Below, one piece after another: positions 1-8,591 of a stretch of 64,000 bases of DNA. Source of the DNA: Pseudomonas sp. C1C7 (GTDB lineage Bacteria > Pseudomonadota > Gammaproteobacteria > Pseudomonadales > Pseudomonadaceae); the NCBI RefSeq assembly GCF_013359595.1, contig NZ_JABFMP010000010.1:1-64000 (forward strand), read 5' to 3'. A program made the translations under genes and the position numbers. A model generated the notes under the pieces. The model had not been told where the DNA came from. It made no database searches and was given only the letters and a program-made list of their open reading frames with translations. Position 1 is the stretch's first letter; each line of letters starts with the position of its first letter.

Positions 1-1451
1 AAGAGGAAGAGGAGCTGGAAGGGATCACTTTGCGGTTGGGGCTGTTTTTTGATGGTACCGGCAACAACATGGCCAATGTTGCGACCACCGCGCAGTGCCG
101 CCTTGAGGATCTGGCGTTGTTCAGTGAAAGCGAACTGGCGAGCATCATCGAGCATTGCAAGGGGTATGGGTTTGGCGAGTTCGATGGTGATGCCTTCAAC
201 ACTGCGCCGGATAACAGTTATGGGAATGCGCCGAGTAATGTGGTGCATCTGCGGGAATTGTATCCAGACCATTCTACCGAAGGTATCCCGGTTGGGGCCG
301 ATACCGGTTATCTGAAGGTTTATCTAGAAGGTATCGGTACCACGAACGACAAAGCTGACTCAGTCTTTTTCGGTCAAGGGTTGGGGTTGGGGAAAACCGG
401 AGTCGTGGCGCGGGTTGAGCAGGCTCCTGGCCTGATTAAGGAACAGTGGGACCTGTTTCAAAAAGCCAATCCCAGTACTTACATCCGAAAAATAGAGTTC
501 GACATTTTCGGTTTCAGCCGTGGGGCCGCCGCTGCACGGCACTGTGTGAACGAGCTACTCAAGCCCGATCGAGGTGTGTTCAACGACTTGCTGCGGGCGG
601 GCCGGTTCACTCTGGTGACAACCTTTGACCCTGCCGCGGACGTTACCCTCAACTTCATCGGCCTGTTCGACACCGTCGCCGCCATCGGCGGAATAGACCT
701 CAACGTCGCGGATGATCACAACCCGGGTGTGAACCTGTACCTCCCGCCCGGTTGCGCCCGGCAAGTCATCCAACTGCAAGCCCGTGACGAATGTCGCAAG
801 AACTTTGCACTCAACAGCGTGCAGAAAGGCCACCGACAAATCTGCCTGCCGGGAGTGCACTCGGACATTGGCGGCGGCTACTTGCCTCGCGCTCGAGAGC
901 GCCTGTGGTTGACCCAGCCAAAACGATTCTCCGTGGAGCGATCCTGGACAGTGGAGTCAACTGGGGCATGGAAACGAGCCCAGGCCGAGGTGCAAACCCT
1001 GCATGCCAGTGGCCTGGCCGGCGATGGCAAGATCGGGATCAAGACCTGGCCCCTAGAGCTGGCGCCGCGCGGCAAGCTGGAACCCGCCTATCAGGAGCAC
1101 ATGCTGACCCTCGAACTCGAGCGCACGGTGCGGGGGGAGTTGTCGCTGATAGCCCTGCGTGTCATGCGCGAGTTGGGTGTTTATCACGGTGTGCCTTTCA
1201 AAAGTCTGGAGTTACGACCGGATTTGGCGCTGCCGATGGAGTTGCAGCCCATCGCCGCGCGCATTCTTGATCAAGTGCAGGGGGGCAACGAAATCAGCCT
1301 TGACCCCGATGAAGAGCGCTTGCTACGCAGCCGCTATATCCACCAGTCCGCGCATTGGATACCCAGCATGGGGATTCTTATCAGCAAACCGGCGGAGAAA
1401 AACCAACGTAACGTCTACGACAACCTGCCACAGAAAGGCTACCCACAATGA
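1..1451 (+). CDS. T6SS Tle1-like phospholipase effector (DUF2235), 5' end outside window
   Basis: The reading frame is open from the first bases (acidic E-E-E-E-L-E-G before a TTG at 30), so the true start lies upstream and at least 473 residues are visible. Counting from that TTG, a DUF2235 signature (LFFDGTGNN) is at 5-13, a GFSRG nucleophile elbow at 161-165, a candidate catalytic Asp in GLFDTV near 214, and the His in GVHSDIGGGY near 277. This is the Ser/Asp/His layout of Tle1-type type VI secretion lipases, which hydrolyse membrane phospholipids of rival bacteria. The stop overlaps the next gene by 4 bp (ATGA), as in effector-immunity pairs. Other T6SS genes are not in view, so the secretion route is inferred from family and context. 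Any N-terminal adaptor or VgrG-linked domain would lie outside the window. Confidence 0.85.
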   Translation, partial: EEEELEGITLRLGLFFDGTGNNMANVATTAQCRLEDLALFSESELASIIEHCKGYGFGEFDGDAFNTAPDNSYGNAPSNVVHLRELYPDHSTEGIPVGADTGYLKVYLEGIGTTNDKADSVFFGQGLGLGKTGVVARVEQAPGLIKEQWDLFQKANPSTYIRKIEFDIFGFSRGAAAARHCVNELLKPDRGVFNDLLRAGRFTLVTTFDPAADVTLNFIGLFDTVAAIGGIDLNVADDHNPGVNLYLPPGCARQVIQLQARDECRKNFALNSVQKGHRQICLPGVHSDIGGGYLPRARERLWLTQPKRFSVERSWTVESTGAWKRAQAEVQTLHASGLAGDGKIGIKTWPLELAPRGKLEPAYQEHMLTLELERTVRGELSLIALRVMRELGVYHGVPFKSLELRPDLALPMELQPIAARILDQVQGGNEISLDPDEERLLRSRYIHQSAHWIPSMGILISKPAEKNQRNVYDNLPQKGYPQ

Positions 1452-2086
1452 TGCGTTTTATCTTGCTCCTCGGGTTGTTGTTGAGCCTGAGCGCTTGTGC
1501 CAGTGGCCCCAAACCACCGGCCTCTCCCCAGTTGCCCTATGACAGTTGGTACGTTGGTCTGGCGGCACCGCGTTTTATGGAAGTGTGGGTCGAGACCGTG
1601 GACGTACTTGACCAACGCGGGTTGGCGTTTTTTCGCGTGTCGGCGGGTGTAGCTGGCTACACCCGCCAACCGGTTGGTTGGCATAAAGGTGGAGGGTCGA
1701 TGATGCCAGTAAAAAACGTTGATCTACCGCAACGGATCTTCCTGCGCTGGCAATCGCTGGTCGAACCACAGGCCTACTTGATCAGAATCCCGATCCCACA
1801 GTGGGTACGCGACGAGATGGTCAAACCTGAGCGGGTGTTTTGCCAAGGCTCAAAGGAGTGGAGAGATGACTATCGAAAGATGATCACTTTGGGCATGGCC
1901 CCCGGCGGCATCGTCAAAGTCTGGGTGGGTGGGGCTTGTCTGGACTTCAAGGAAGTCGGGCGCTTTCAGGCGGAGATCGAACCGTTAGGGCCTTACAGAG
2001 GCAAGAGCAATGGTCAGTACATCCGCATCGAGCCCGAGAACAAGGCCTATGTCGAGAAGCACGGTATTCCCTATGGCTCTTGGTAA
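1448..2086 (+). CDS. Lipoprotein, probable immunity protein for the DUF2235 effector (DUF2931-like)
   Basis: A 212-residue protein with a type II signal peptide: a hydrophobic N-terminus ending in the lipobox LSAC-ASG, so Cys17 is the predicted lipidated residue. Its ATG overlaps the effector stop (ATGA), implying translational coupling. Periplasm-facing lipoproteins encoded directly after Tle lipases are the usual neutralising partners, and the sequence resembles the DUF2931 lipoprotein family, an assignment made from memory of the family. The first half is repeated almost identically in the next gene. The role as immunity factor is inferred from coupling, localisation and duplication, because no fold-level signature is visible. 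An ATG at 1451 could also serve as start. Confidence 0.75.
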   Translation: MMRFILLLGLLLSLSACASGPKPPASPQLPYDSWYVGLAAPRFMEVWVETVDVLDQRGLAFFRVSAGVAGYTRQPVGWHKGGGSMMPVKNVDLPQRIFLRWQSLVEPQAYLIRIPIPQWVRDEMVKPERVFCQGSKEWRDDYRKMITLGMAPGGIVKVWVGGACLDFKEVGRFQAEIEPLGPYRGKSNGQYIRIEPENKAYVEKHGIPYGSW

Positions 2087-2096
2087 ATCGTCCCCA

Positions 2097-2453
2097 ATGA
2101 AGCGTTTTATCTTGCTTGTTGGGTTGCTGTTAAGCCTGAACGCTTGTGCCAGCGGCCCCAAACCACCGGCCTCTCCCCAGTTGCCCTATGACAGTTGGTA
2201 TGTCTGTCTGGCGGCTCCTCGTTTCATGGAAGTGTGGGTCGAGACCGTGGACGTACTTGACCAACGCGGGTTGGCGTTTTTTCGCGTGTCGGCGGGTGTA
2301 GCTGGCTATACCCGGAAGCCGGAAGGCTGGCACAAAGGGGGAGGGAAAATGAAGCCAGTAAGCAACGTCGATCTGCCGCAACGGATCTTCCTGCGCTGGC
2401 AATCACTGGTCGAGCCGCAGGCTTACAAGATCCGGATCCCGATCCCCTTGTAG
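2097..2453 (+). pseudogene. Truncated tandem copy of the immunity lipoprotein gene
   Basis: The start is an ATG 10 bp after the previous stop. The 118-residue product keeps the lipobox (LNAC-ASG) and matches the first ~118 residues of its neighbour at high identity, including long runs of identical DNA, so the duplication is recent. After the shared IRIPIP segment the full-length copy continues for about 93 residues, whereas this one reads one more Leu and stops at TAG 2451-2453. That TAG belongs to the TGTAGGAGCTG end of a REP pair, so the repeat has replaced the 3' half. A short lipoprotein could still be made and exported. Whether it binds the effector or is a remnant cannot be told from sequence. 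Confidence 0.8.
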
Positions 2454-2536
2454 GAGCTGTCGAGTGAAACGAGGCTGCGATCTTTTGATTTTCTCAAAGC
2501 AAGATCAAAAGATCGCAGCCTGCGGCAGCTCCTACA
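2449..2536. repeat. REP inverted pair supplying stop codons to both flanking genes
   Basis: TGTAGGAGCTG at 2449-2459 is mirrored by CAGCTCCTACA at 2526-2536, with internal CGATCTTTTGATT and GATCAAAAGATCG arms. The outer TAG of the left unit ends the truncated lipoprotein gene. The outer TAG of the right unit, read on the minus strand at 2534-2532, ends the MscS-family gene. The structure may also act as a bidirectional transcription stop. Confidence 0.85.
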
Positions 2537-4688
2537 AAGGCTGTTCCGGGCCACCGCCGGCGGTGATGACCTGCACGCTCATGCGCGGCGTTGCCAGGTC
2601 CATCCCGGCTTCATCCAGATGACGTTTGAGCGACAGGTTGAACGCCCGTGACACCTCCCACTGCTTGATCGGCGCGGTCTTGAAGCGGGCGCGCAGGATC
2701 GCGTTGCCCGACTCGAAACTTTCCACCCCCTGGATTTCCAGCGGCGACCAGATGTTGCGGCGCTGCAGCGGGTCGGTGCGCATTTTCTGGCCGACGTCGC
2801 GCATCAGCTTGATCGCGCTGTCGATGTCCATGCTCGCCGGCACCGCCACCCGGAAGATCGCGTAGCCGAACTCCCGGGAGTAGTTCTTGATGCTTTTGAT
2901 TTCGCTGAACGGGATGGTGTGGACGATGCCGTCGATGTCCCGCAGGCGCACGGTGCGGATGGTCAGGCCTTCGACGGTGCCCAGGTGGCCGCCGACGTCC
3001 ACGTAGTCGTCGATGGCCAGGGAATCCTCGATGATGATGAACAACCCGGTGATCAGGTCGGCCACCAGCGATTGCGCACCGAAACCGATGGCCAGACCGA
3101 TCACACCGGCACCGGCCAGCAGTGGCGTGACGTTCATGCCCATGTTCGCCAGGGCGACGATCAGCGCGATGATGAAAATCGCCACGAACAGCACGTTGCG
3201 GATCAGCGGCATCATGGTCTGCGCGCGGGCGTTGGCCAGTCCCTTGCGCGAGCGGGTGAGGGCGTGGTGCACGGCGGTGTCGGCGAGAATCCAGATCAGC
3301 CAGGCAAAGATCAGCGTGCCGCCGAGGCTGAACAGCTTGACGCTGATTTCATGGCCTTCGCCTTCGGTGAAGCGGATCAGCGACATGCCCCAGACCCGCA
3401 GGCCGAGTTCGATGAATGCCAGCCACACCAGCAGGTGGGCGAGGGTATAGAAGAAGCTTTTCAGTCGTTCGGAATACAGCGCGTGACGCTTCACCCCGCG
3501 ATGGGGCTTGAGGGCATGGCGGCGCACCAGACCGTTGATGACCATGCACAACACCAGCAGCACGGTGCAGATCAGCGACTGGCGCAGGGCGGTGCTGGTA
3601 TCGCCGGCCGACACGAAGGTGGCGAACAGTGAAATGCCCACCAGCACCAGCGCCGGCACGAACCAGAAGGTACCGAGGATTTCGATGCTGTCGCTCAGGG
3701 CGCGGCGGGTCAGGCGCCGGGACAGTGGCTGGTTGCGGATCAAATGGGCAATCGGGCGGCGGAAACGCAGGATGAACAGCCCGGTGGACAGCGCCGCCAG
3801 CACGTTGGCCACCGTCGCCGCCGTGTGGGCCAGATGCACGCCCAGGCTGTTGACCAGCCGCGGGTCGTTCAAGGCCTCGCCAAACGCGGCGAAGCTGCCG
3901 ATCAGCCACAGCGGGTGAAAGGCCTGATGGCGCAGGATGTACAGGGCGCGGTGGCGGTGCGGGCCGTCGAGCAAGGAAAAGGCGATCACGCAGATCGCCG
4001 AAAAACAGGTGCCGACCACCAGGGCGTAGGCCAGTACCATGGCCAGGCTCTTGCCTAATGACGGGGGCAGGGCGTAGCTCATGTAAACGGTGATGACCAG
4101 CGCGATCAGCCAGGGACCGAGCTTGCGCAGGGCGAAGCGCAGCAAGTCCAGGGCCCGGGGGTGTTGCGGCAGCTCTTCGGTCAGGCCGAAGCGCATGCGC
4201 ACCCGGTGGCTGATCCAGATCAACGCCGCCGCCAGCAGGCTCCAGACCATCAGGATCATGGCGAAGGCAAAGATGATCGGCAGCCATTCGTTGGCCGGCA
4301 GGATCAGGGCGTTCAGTTCGTCACGGGCCAGATCGAACTCGTCGGACCAGCGCGTCAGCGGGCTGTCGGCCCCGGTGAATTGTTTTTCGAAGCTGGCGAG
4401 GGTCCCGCCGATCAGGCCCAGCACGCCTTCTTCGGTGGCCGGCTGGGCCTTTTTCGTGGCGTCGCGCAGTTTCTTCAGGTCCGCCAGCAGCTTGGTGCGC
4501 TGCTGGTCGTTCTCCAGTGACTTGATCACTTCATCCAGGGATTGCCCGAGGGGTTCCTGGGCCTGGGGCTGGGTGTTGGACGAGCTGTTGAGCAGGCTCG
4601 GCAAGCCGGCGGCCTGGGCAGGCGCCATCGACAGCATCAGCAGGCCGATGAGGAAAAAGCACGGTAGGGCAAACAGACGGGCGAGCAC
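2532..4688 (-). CDS. MscS-family mechanosensitive channel (YbiO-like)
   Basis: A 718-residue inner-membrane protein. A signal-peptide-like N-terminus (ending APAQA) is followed by a periplasmic helical segment, about ten hydrophobic helices, and the MscS pore and beta domain from roughly residue 520. The pore helix is Gly/Ala-rich (AGAGVIGLAIGFGAQSL), followed by the conserved IIIEDSLAIDDYV and the C-terminal alpha/beta region. Its size and extra N-terminal helices match the E. coli YbiO-type large MscS paralogues rather than the ~286-residue MscS. The predicted role is release of solutes during hypo-osmotic shock. The last residues (EQPL) and the stop codon overlap a REP element. Assignment to MscS is firm; the YbiO subtype is probable. 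Confidence 0.9.
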   Translation of the reverse strand: MLARLFALPCFFLIGLLMLSMAPAQAAGLPSLLNSSSNTQPQAQEPLGQSLDEVIKSLENDQQRTKLLADLKKLRDATKKAQPATEEGVLGLIGGTLASFEKQFTGADSPLTRWSDEFDLARDELNALILPANEWLPIIFAFAMILMVWSLLAAALIWISHRVRMRFGLTEELPQHPRALDLLRFALRKLGPWLIALVITVYMSYALPPSLGKSLAMVLAYALVVGTCFSAICVIAFSLLDGPHRHRALYILRHQAFHPLWLIGSFAAFGEALNDPRLVNSLGVHLAHTAATVANVLAALSTGLFILRFRRPIAHLIRNQPLSRRLTRRALSDSIEILGTFWFVPALVLVGISLFATFVSAGDTSTALRQSLICTVLLVLCMVINGLVRRHALKPHRGVKRHALYSERLKSFFYTLAHLLVWLAFIELGLRVWGMSLIRFTEGEGHEISVKLFSLGGTLIFAWLIWILADTAVHHALTRSRKGLANARAQTMMPLIRNVLFVAIFIIALIVALANMGMNVTPLLAGAGVIGLAIGFGAQSLVADLITGLFIIIEDSLAIDDYVDVGGHLGTVEGLTIRTVRLRDIDGIVHTIPFSEIKSIKNYSREFGYAIFRVAVPASMDIDSAIKLMRDVGQKMRTDPLQRRNIWSPLEIQGVESFESGNAILRARFKTAPIKQWEVSRAFNLSLKRHLDEAGMDLATPRMSVQVITAGGGPEQPL

Positions 4689-4764
4689 TGGGCGGTCAAC
4701 CTCGGGGTGAACGGGTCGACCGAGTGTACGAGCCCGTCAAAATCAATGCGAGTCGGGCGGGCGT

Positions 4765-4941
4765 TTATTCGTTGAGCTTGGCGAGGATCTTGATCACGAC
4801 GGTGGCGAGGATCGTCAGCATGCCGATCCACATGGCGAACACGCCGGCGTTTTTATCGCGGAAGTTGAAGCCGATCGCCAGCAGGATCATGCCGGTGAGA
4901 ATCGGGACCAGCATGTAGTTGAAGGTGGACAACGAGATCAT
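4765..4941 (-). CDS. 58-residue two-helix membrane microprotein
   Basis: ATG at 4941, stop TAA at 4767-4765. The product begins MISLSTFNYMLVPILTG and ends ILAKLNE. Two hydrophobic stretches (about residues 8-25 and 33-54) flank a charged turn FNFRDKNAG, which suggests a helical hairpin in the inner membrane. A weak ribosome site (AAGG) precedes the ATG. It lies just upstream of the MscS-family gene on the same strand (76 bp gap) and may be co-transcribed with it. Function unknown. Confidence 0.6.
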   Translation of the reverse strand: MISLSTFNYMLVPILTGMILLAIGFNFRDKNAGVFAMWIGMLTILATVVIKILAKLNE

Positions 4942-5007
4942 GGCGACAGCCTTGTCGGGAGGGATAACGTGAGTCTAGGTGGGTTTTCAGCAATCGCCGC
5001 CGACTTC

Positions 5008-5136
5008 TGTGGGAGCGAGCCTGCTCGCGATGGTCGTCAACGATAACGGGGGATGCCTGACACCCAGCGGTGTTCTCGGGTTCATCGCGAGCAGGCTCGC
5101 TCCCACCATGGAATGTATTCCAAGGTGGGAGCGAGT
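5008..5136. repeat. REP inverted pair plus a partial third unit
   Basis: GTGGGAGCGAGCCTGCTCGCG near 5009-5030 is mirrored by CGCGAGCAGGCTCGCTCCCAC at about 5086-5106, with a partial GGTGGGAGCGAG at about 5124-5135. It lies immediately downstream of apeB. Confidence 0.8.
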
Positions 5137-5143
5137 TCAGCGG

Positions 5144-6433
5144 TTATGGCAGTTCGCGACAGGCGTAGAACGCACTCAGCACTTTGACCAGGTGCGCCAG
5201 GTCGTGGCTGCCGCACAGTTCGCGGATCGAGTGCATGGCGAAGGTCGGCAGGCCGATGTCCACGGTGCGCACGCCCAGGTGGCTGGCGGTGATCGGGCCG
5301 ATGGTCGAGCCGCAGCCCATGTCGCTGCGCACCACGAAGCTCTGCACCGGCACTTCTTCGGCCATGCACAGGTGGCGGAAGAAACCGGCGGTTTCGCTGT
5401 TGGTGGCGTAGCGCTGGTTGGTGTTGACCTTGATCACGGGGCCTGCGTTGAGTTTCGGGCCGTGGTTGGCGTCGTGCTTCTCGGCGTAGTTGGGGTGCAC
5501 GCCGTGGGCGTTGTCGGCCGAAACCAGCAGGGATTTCTGAATGGTACGCACGAATTCGTCACCTTCGGGCAGCAGGCGACGCAGGGTCTGCTCGAGCATT
5601 GGGCCGTCGGCGCCGCAGGCGGAGCAGGAACCCACTTCTTCGTGGTCGTTGCACACCAGCACGCAGGTTTCGTCGGTGTCGGCGGTCAGCAGTGCCTGCA
5701 GGCCGGCGTAGCACGACAGCAGGTTGTCCAGGCGCGCGCCGGCGATGAAATCGCCGTGCAGGCCGATGACGGCGGCGCTTTGGGTGTCGTAGAAGCTCAG
5801 CTCGTAATCGAGCACCACGTCGGCGTTCAGGCCGTGTTCGCGGGCCAGCTGGTCAGTGATCACCGCACGGAAATCCACGCGCTCATCGCCAGCGAATTGC
5901 GCCAGCACCGGCGGCAGCTCGGTTTGCGCGTTGATCGCCCAGCCCATGTTGGCTTCGCGATTGAGGTGGATGGCCAGGTTCGGAATGATCGCGATCGGCG
6001 CCTTGAAGTCGATCAGCTGGCTTTCGACCTTGCCGTCGCGGCGGAAGGTGACGCGGCCGGCCAGCGACAGGTCGCGGTCGAACCACGGTGCCAGCAGCGC
6101 GCCGCCATAGACTTCCACGCCCAGCTGCCAGAAGCCCTGGCGTTGCAGTTCCGGCTGCGGCTTGACCCGCAGGCACGGGCTGTCGGTGTGGGCGCCGACC
6201 AGGCGAATACCGCCGTGCAGGGGCGAGTGACGGCCCATTTTGATCGCGACGATGGAGGAGTCGTTACGGGTGACGTAGTAGCGGCCGTTGGCTTCGGTGT
6301 GCCACGGCTCGCGCTCGTCGAGACGCTGATAACCCGCCGCTTCCAGACGCTGAACAAGGCTGGCGGTGGCATGGAACGGGGTAGGGGAGGCCTTGAGGAA
6401 GTCGATCAGGCCTTGGTTCAACTCTTCGCGCAT
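5144..6433 (-). CDS. apeB: M18 family aminopeptidase
   Basis: A 429-residue zinc aminopeptidase of the M18 (aspartyl aminopeptidase) family, a cytosolic enzyme that removes N-terminal, often acidic, residues from peptides. Visible hallmarks are AHTDSP with the metal-binding His near 82, NDHEEVGS in the middle, and the C-terminal blocks MGCGSTIGP and FAMHSIREL. The length equals the usual bacterial ApeB. An upstream in-frame start would add 28 residues without family similarity, so the ATG at 6433 is preferred. The next gene upstream on the same strand is rluA. Confidence 0.93.
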   Translation of the reverse strand: MREELNQGLIDFLKASPTPFHATASLVQRLEAAGYQRLDEREPWHTEANGRYYVTRNDSSIVAIKMGRHSPLHGGIRLVGAHTDSPCLRVKPQPELQRQGFWQLGVEVYGGALLAPWFDRDLSLAGRVTFRRDGKVESQLIDFKAPIAIIPNLAIHLNREANMGWAINAQTELPPVLAQFAGDERVDFRAVITDQLAREHGLNADVVLDYELSFYDTQSAAVIGLHGDFIAGARLDNLLSCYAGLQALLTADTDETCVLVCNDHEEVGSCSACGADGPMLEQTLRRLLPEGDEFVRTIQKSLLVSADNAHGVHPNYAEKHDANHGPKLNAGPVIKVNTNQRYATNSETAGFFRHLCMAEEVPVQSFVVRSDMGCGSTIGPITASHLGVRTVDIGLPTFAMHSIRELCGSHDLAHLVKVLSAFYACRELP

Positions 6434-6550
6434 AAGTAGCTCCAGACAGCAATGGCGCCAGTTTAACGTATTGCCTAAAGGGATGGGCGCGATCTTGAGT
6501 TCGCAGGGAGCCCCCACAGAGTGTGTATCTCACAGGTCCTGCTTCAGGCG

Positions 6551-7186
6551 TCAGAAGGGCGCAGGGCACTCGAAGCGCAGGCGCTCGCCGGTTTGCGGGT
6601 GGGTGAAGCTGAGCATGCTGGCGTGCAGGCACAGGCGGGGCCAGGCGGTCAGGGCCTGTTCGTGGGCGTAGAGCCCGTCGCCCAGCAACGGATGACCGAT
6701 GGACAGCATGTGCACGCGCAACTGGTGCGAGCGGCCGGTGATCGGCGTGAGCTCCACGCGGCACCAGTCACCGCAACGCTCCAGCACCCGCCAGAAGGTC
6801 AGGGCGTGTTTGCCGAACTCGTGGTCGACCACATGCCGTGGCTTGGTCGGCGGGTCGTAACGCAAGGGCAGGTCGATGCTGCCGCTGTCCAGCTCGGGTT
6901 GGCCCCAGGCCAGGGCGGTGTAGGCCTTTTCGGTTTCGCGGTCGTGGAACTGCCGGGACAGTTCACGGTGCGTATCGGCATCCCGGGCCAGCAGGATGAT
7001 GCCGGAGGTTTCCCAATCCAGCCGGTGGACGATGAGCGCGTCCGGGTAGCCGTTTTCCTGCAGGCGGGTAATCAGGCAATCCTTGTTGTCGTCGGCCCGG
7101 CCGGGGACGGAAAGCAACAGGGTCGGTTTGTTCACCACCAGAATGGCGGCGTCCTGATAAAGGATGTGGACGTTGGACAACGGCAT
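6551..7186 (-). CDS. rluA: RluA family pseudouridine synthase
   Basis: A 211-residue enzyme with the RluA catalytic motif HRLDWETSG at 54-62, where Asp57 is the catalytic aspartate, and the C-terminal ITGRSHQLRVH block. It lacks an N-terminal S4 domain, as expected for RluA, which modifies 23S rRNA U746 and tRNA U32. Length (219 in E. coli) and lack of extra domains favour RluA over RluC/RluD. It is transcribed in the same direction as minCDE, 133 bp after minE. Confidence 0.88.
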   Translation of the reverse strand: MPLSNVHILYQDAAILVVNKPTLLLSVPGRADDNKDCLITRLQENGYPDALIVHRLDWETSGIILLARDADTHRELSRQFHDRETEKAYTALAWGQPELDSGSIDLPLRYDPPTKPRHVVDHEFGKHALTFWRVLERCGDWCRVELTPITGRSHQLRVHMLSIGHPLLGDGLYAHEQALTAWPRLCLHASMLSFTHPQTGERLRFECPAPF

Positions 7187-7211
7187 TAAAACAGCCTCGT
7201 AACAAACGCCA

Positions 7212-7302
7212 ACGGCGGCTCAGAACCTCAGGTGCCCTGATGTGCAGGAGCTGCCGCAAGCTGCTCCTACACAAACAGGGCCCGGAAGACCTGAGCCGCC
7301 GT
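7212..7302. repeat. 12-bp inverted repeat enclosing a REP unit
   Basis: ACGGCGGCTCAG at 7212-7223 is the exact complement of CTGAGCCGCCGT at 7291-7302. Between them is a single REP palindrome (about 7244-7271: GCAGGAGCTGCCGC, AAGCTGCTCCTAC). The whole can fold as a long nested hairpin in the minE-rluA gap and may act as terminator or 3' stabiliser of minE mRNA. Confidence 0.6.
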
Positions 7303-7319
7303 GGCTCCCGCCGGATCGA

Positions 7320-7574
7320 TCAGCGATCTGGCAGGGTGATATTGAGTTCCAGAATCGAGCAACTGCCCTGGCTTTCCAGTGCGACATGCACGTCATCGGT
7401 ACCGATGTTGACGTACTTGCGAATCACCTCCACCAGTTCCTTCTGCAAGGCTGGCAGGTAGTCCGGGGTGCTGCGTTGGCCGCGTTCGTGCGCCACGATG
7501 ATCTGTAGACGCTCTTTCGCTACCGACGCGGTGCTTTGCTTTTTGTTGGCACGAAAGAAGTCAAAAAGGTTCAT
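7320..7574 (-). CDS. minE: Cell division topological specificity factor MinE
   Basis: An 84-residue protein matching MinE throughout: an amphipathic membrane-targeting start (MNLFDFF), the MinD-activating helix with [14 protein letters not shown] near 20-33, and a C-terminal dimerisation domain ending ELNITLPDR. It displaces MinCD from midcell by stimulating MinD ATPase, driving pole-to-pole oscillation. It starts 3 bp after the minD stop, so the two are co-transcribed and probably translationally coupled. Confidence 0.97.
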   Translation of the reverse strand: MNLFDFFRANKKQSTASVAKERLQIIVAHERGQRSTPDYLPALQKELVEVIRKYVNIGTDDVHVALESQGSCSILELNITLPDR

Positions 7575-7577
7575 TGC

Positions 7578-8390
7578 TTAGTTGCCTCCAAACAGGCGCT
7601 CGAAGAATCCCTTCTTCTGTACATCGAGGAATCGATGATCCACGGTCTTGCCCAGCAGGCGGTCTACGGTGTCGCTGTAGGCCTGGCCGGCATCGCTCTG
7701 GTCGTCGAGGATCACCGGAACGCCCTGGTTGGATGCCTTGAGCACCGCCTGGGATTCGGGGATCACGCCGAGCAGGGTCACCGAGAGGATTTCCTTGACG
7801 TCTTCTACGCCGAGCATTTCGCCTTTGCTCACACGCTCCGGGTGGTAACGGGTAATCAGCAGGTGTTCCTTGATCGGATCTTCGCCGCGTTCTGCACGAC
7901 GGGACTTGCTGGCCAGAAGGCCGAGCATGCGGTCGGAGTCACGTACCGAGGACACTTCAGGGTTGGTCACGACGATCGCTTCGTCGGCGAAGTACATGGC
8001 CAGGTGGGCGCCTTTCTCGATGCCCGCCGGGGAGTCGCAGACCACGAACTCGAAGGTTTCCTTGAGTTCCATCAGGACTTTTTCCACGCCTTCGACGGTC
8101 AGCGCGTCTTTGTCGCGGGTCTGGCTGGCGGCCAGCACGTAGAGGTTTTCCAGGCGCTTGTCTTTGATCAGGGCCTGTTGCAGGTTGGCTTCGCCGTTGA
8201 CGACGTTGACGAAGTCGTAAACCACACGGCGCTCGCAACCCATGATCAGGTCGAGGTTACGCAAACCGACGTCGAAGTCGACGATCACTGTTTTGTGCCC
8301 GCGCAGTGCGAGGCCGGTACCGATAGCGGCGCTGGTGGTGGTCTTACCCACACCACCCTTGCCGGATGTAACCACGAGAATCTTGGCCAA
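7578..8390 (-). CDS. minD: Septum site-determining ATPase MinD (TTG start)
   Basis: A 270-residue ParA/MinD ATPase with the deviant Walker A GKGGVGKTT at 10-18, the switch motif CDSPAGIE, and a C-terminal amphipathic membrane-targeting helix (KKGFFERLFGGN). It recruits MinC to the membrane to block polar Z rings. The only start that keeps the universally conserved AKI.V.TSGKGG beginning is a TTG at 8390-8388, preceded by a good AGGGGTG ribosome site. A 201-bp gap separates it from minC. Confidence 0.97.
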   Translation of the reverse strand: MAKILVVTSGKGGVGKTTTSAAIGTGLALRGHKTVIVDFDVGLRNLDLIMGCERRVVYDFVNVVNGEANLQQALIKDKRLENLYVLAASQTRDKDALTVEGVEKVLMELKETFEFVVCDSPAGIEKGAHLAMYFADEAIVVTNPEVSSVRDSDRMLGLLASKSRRAERGEDPIKEHLLITRYHPERVSKGEMLGVEDVKEILSVTLLGVIPESQAVLKASNQGVPVILDDQSDAGQAYSDTVDRLLGKTVDHRFLDVQKKGFFERLFGGN

Positions 8391-8493
8391 GGTGTTTCAC
8401 CCCTAATGAAAAAGGACTTTTTCAGCCCCTGAAAAACATCTCTTGTAACTACTGCAGTCGAACAGCCTTGGCTGGAATTTGGTTTTGGGCTGC

Positions 8494-8510
8494 GTTTACC
8501 GGCGGTAAAC
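8494..8510. promoter_or_regulatory. 8-bp-arm palindrome in the minC-minD gap
   Basis: GTTTACCG, G, CGGTAAAC forms a perfect palindrome with 8-bp arms roughly 100 bp upstream of minD. It could be an operator for a separate minDE promoter or a short hairpin after minC. There is no U-tract, so a terminator is unlikely. Otherwise the 201-bp gap holds only the minD ribosome site. Confidence 0.4.
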
Positions 8511-8591
8511 ACGGCTTTTGGCCTGTTTCCTACTTCGTTTGAGCCATTTTCGCTACGTTTTAGAGATGGTTGGAAAATGCGGCAGTATCCG

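Noticed and set aside
2919..3632. Long open frame opposite the MscS-family gene
   Set aside because: Antisense shadow of a well-supported gene, with His/Gln/Asp-rich composition typical of reverse frames in high-GC coding DNA.
4979..6439. 486-codon frame opposite apeB
   Set aside because: Shadow frame; apeB on the other strand has full family motifs.
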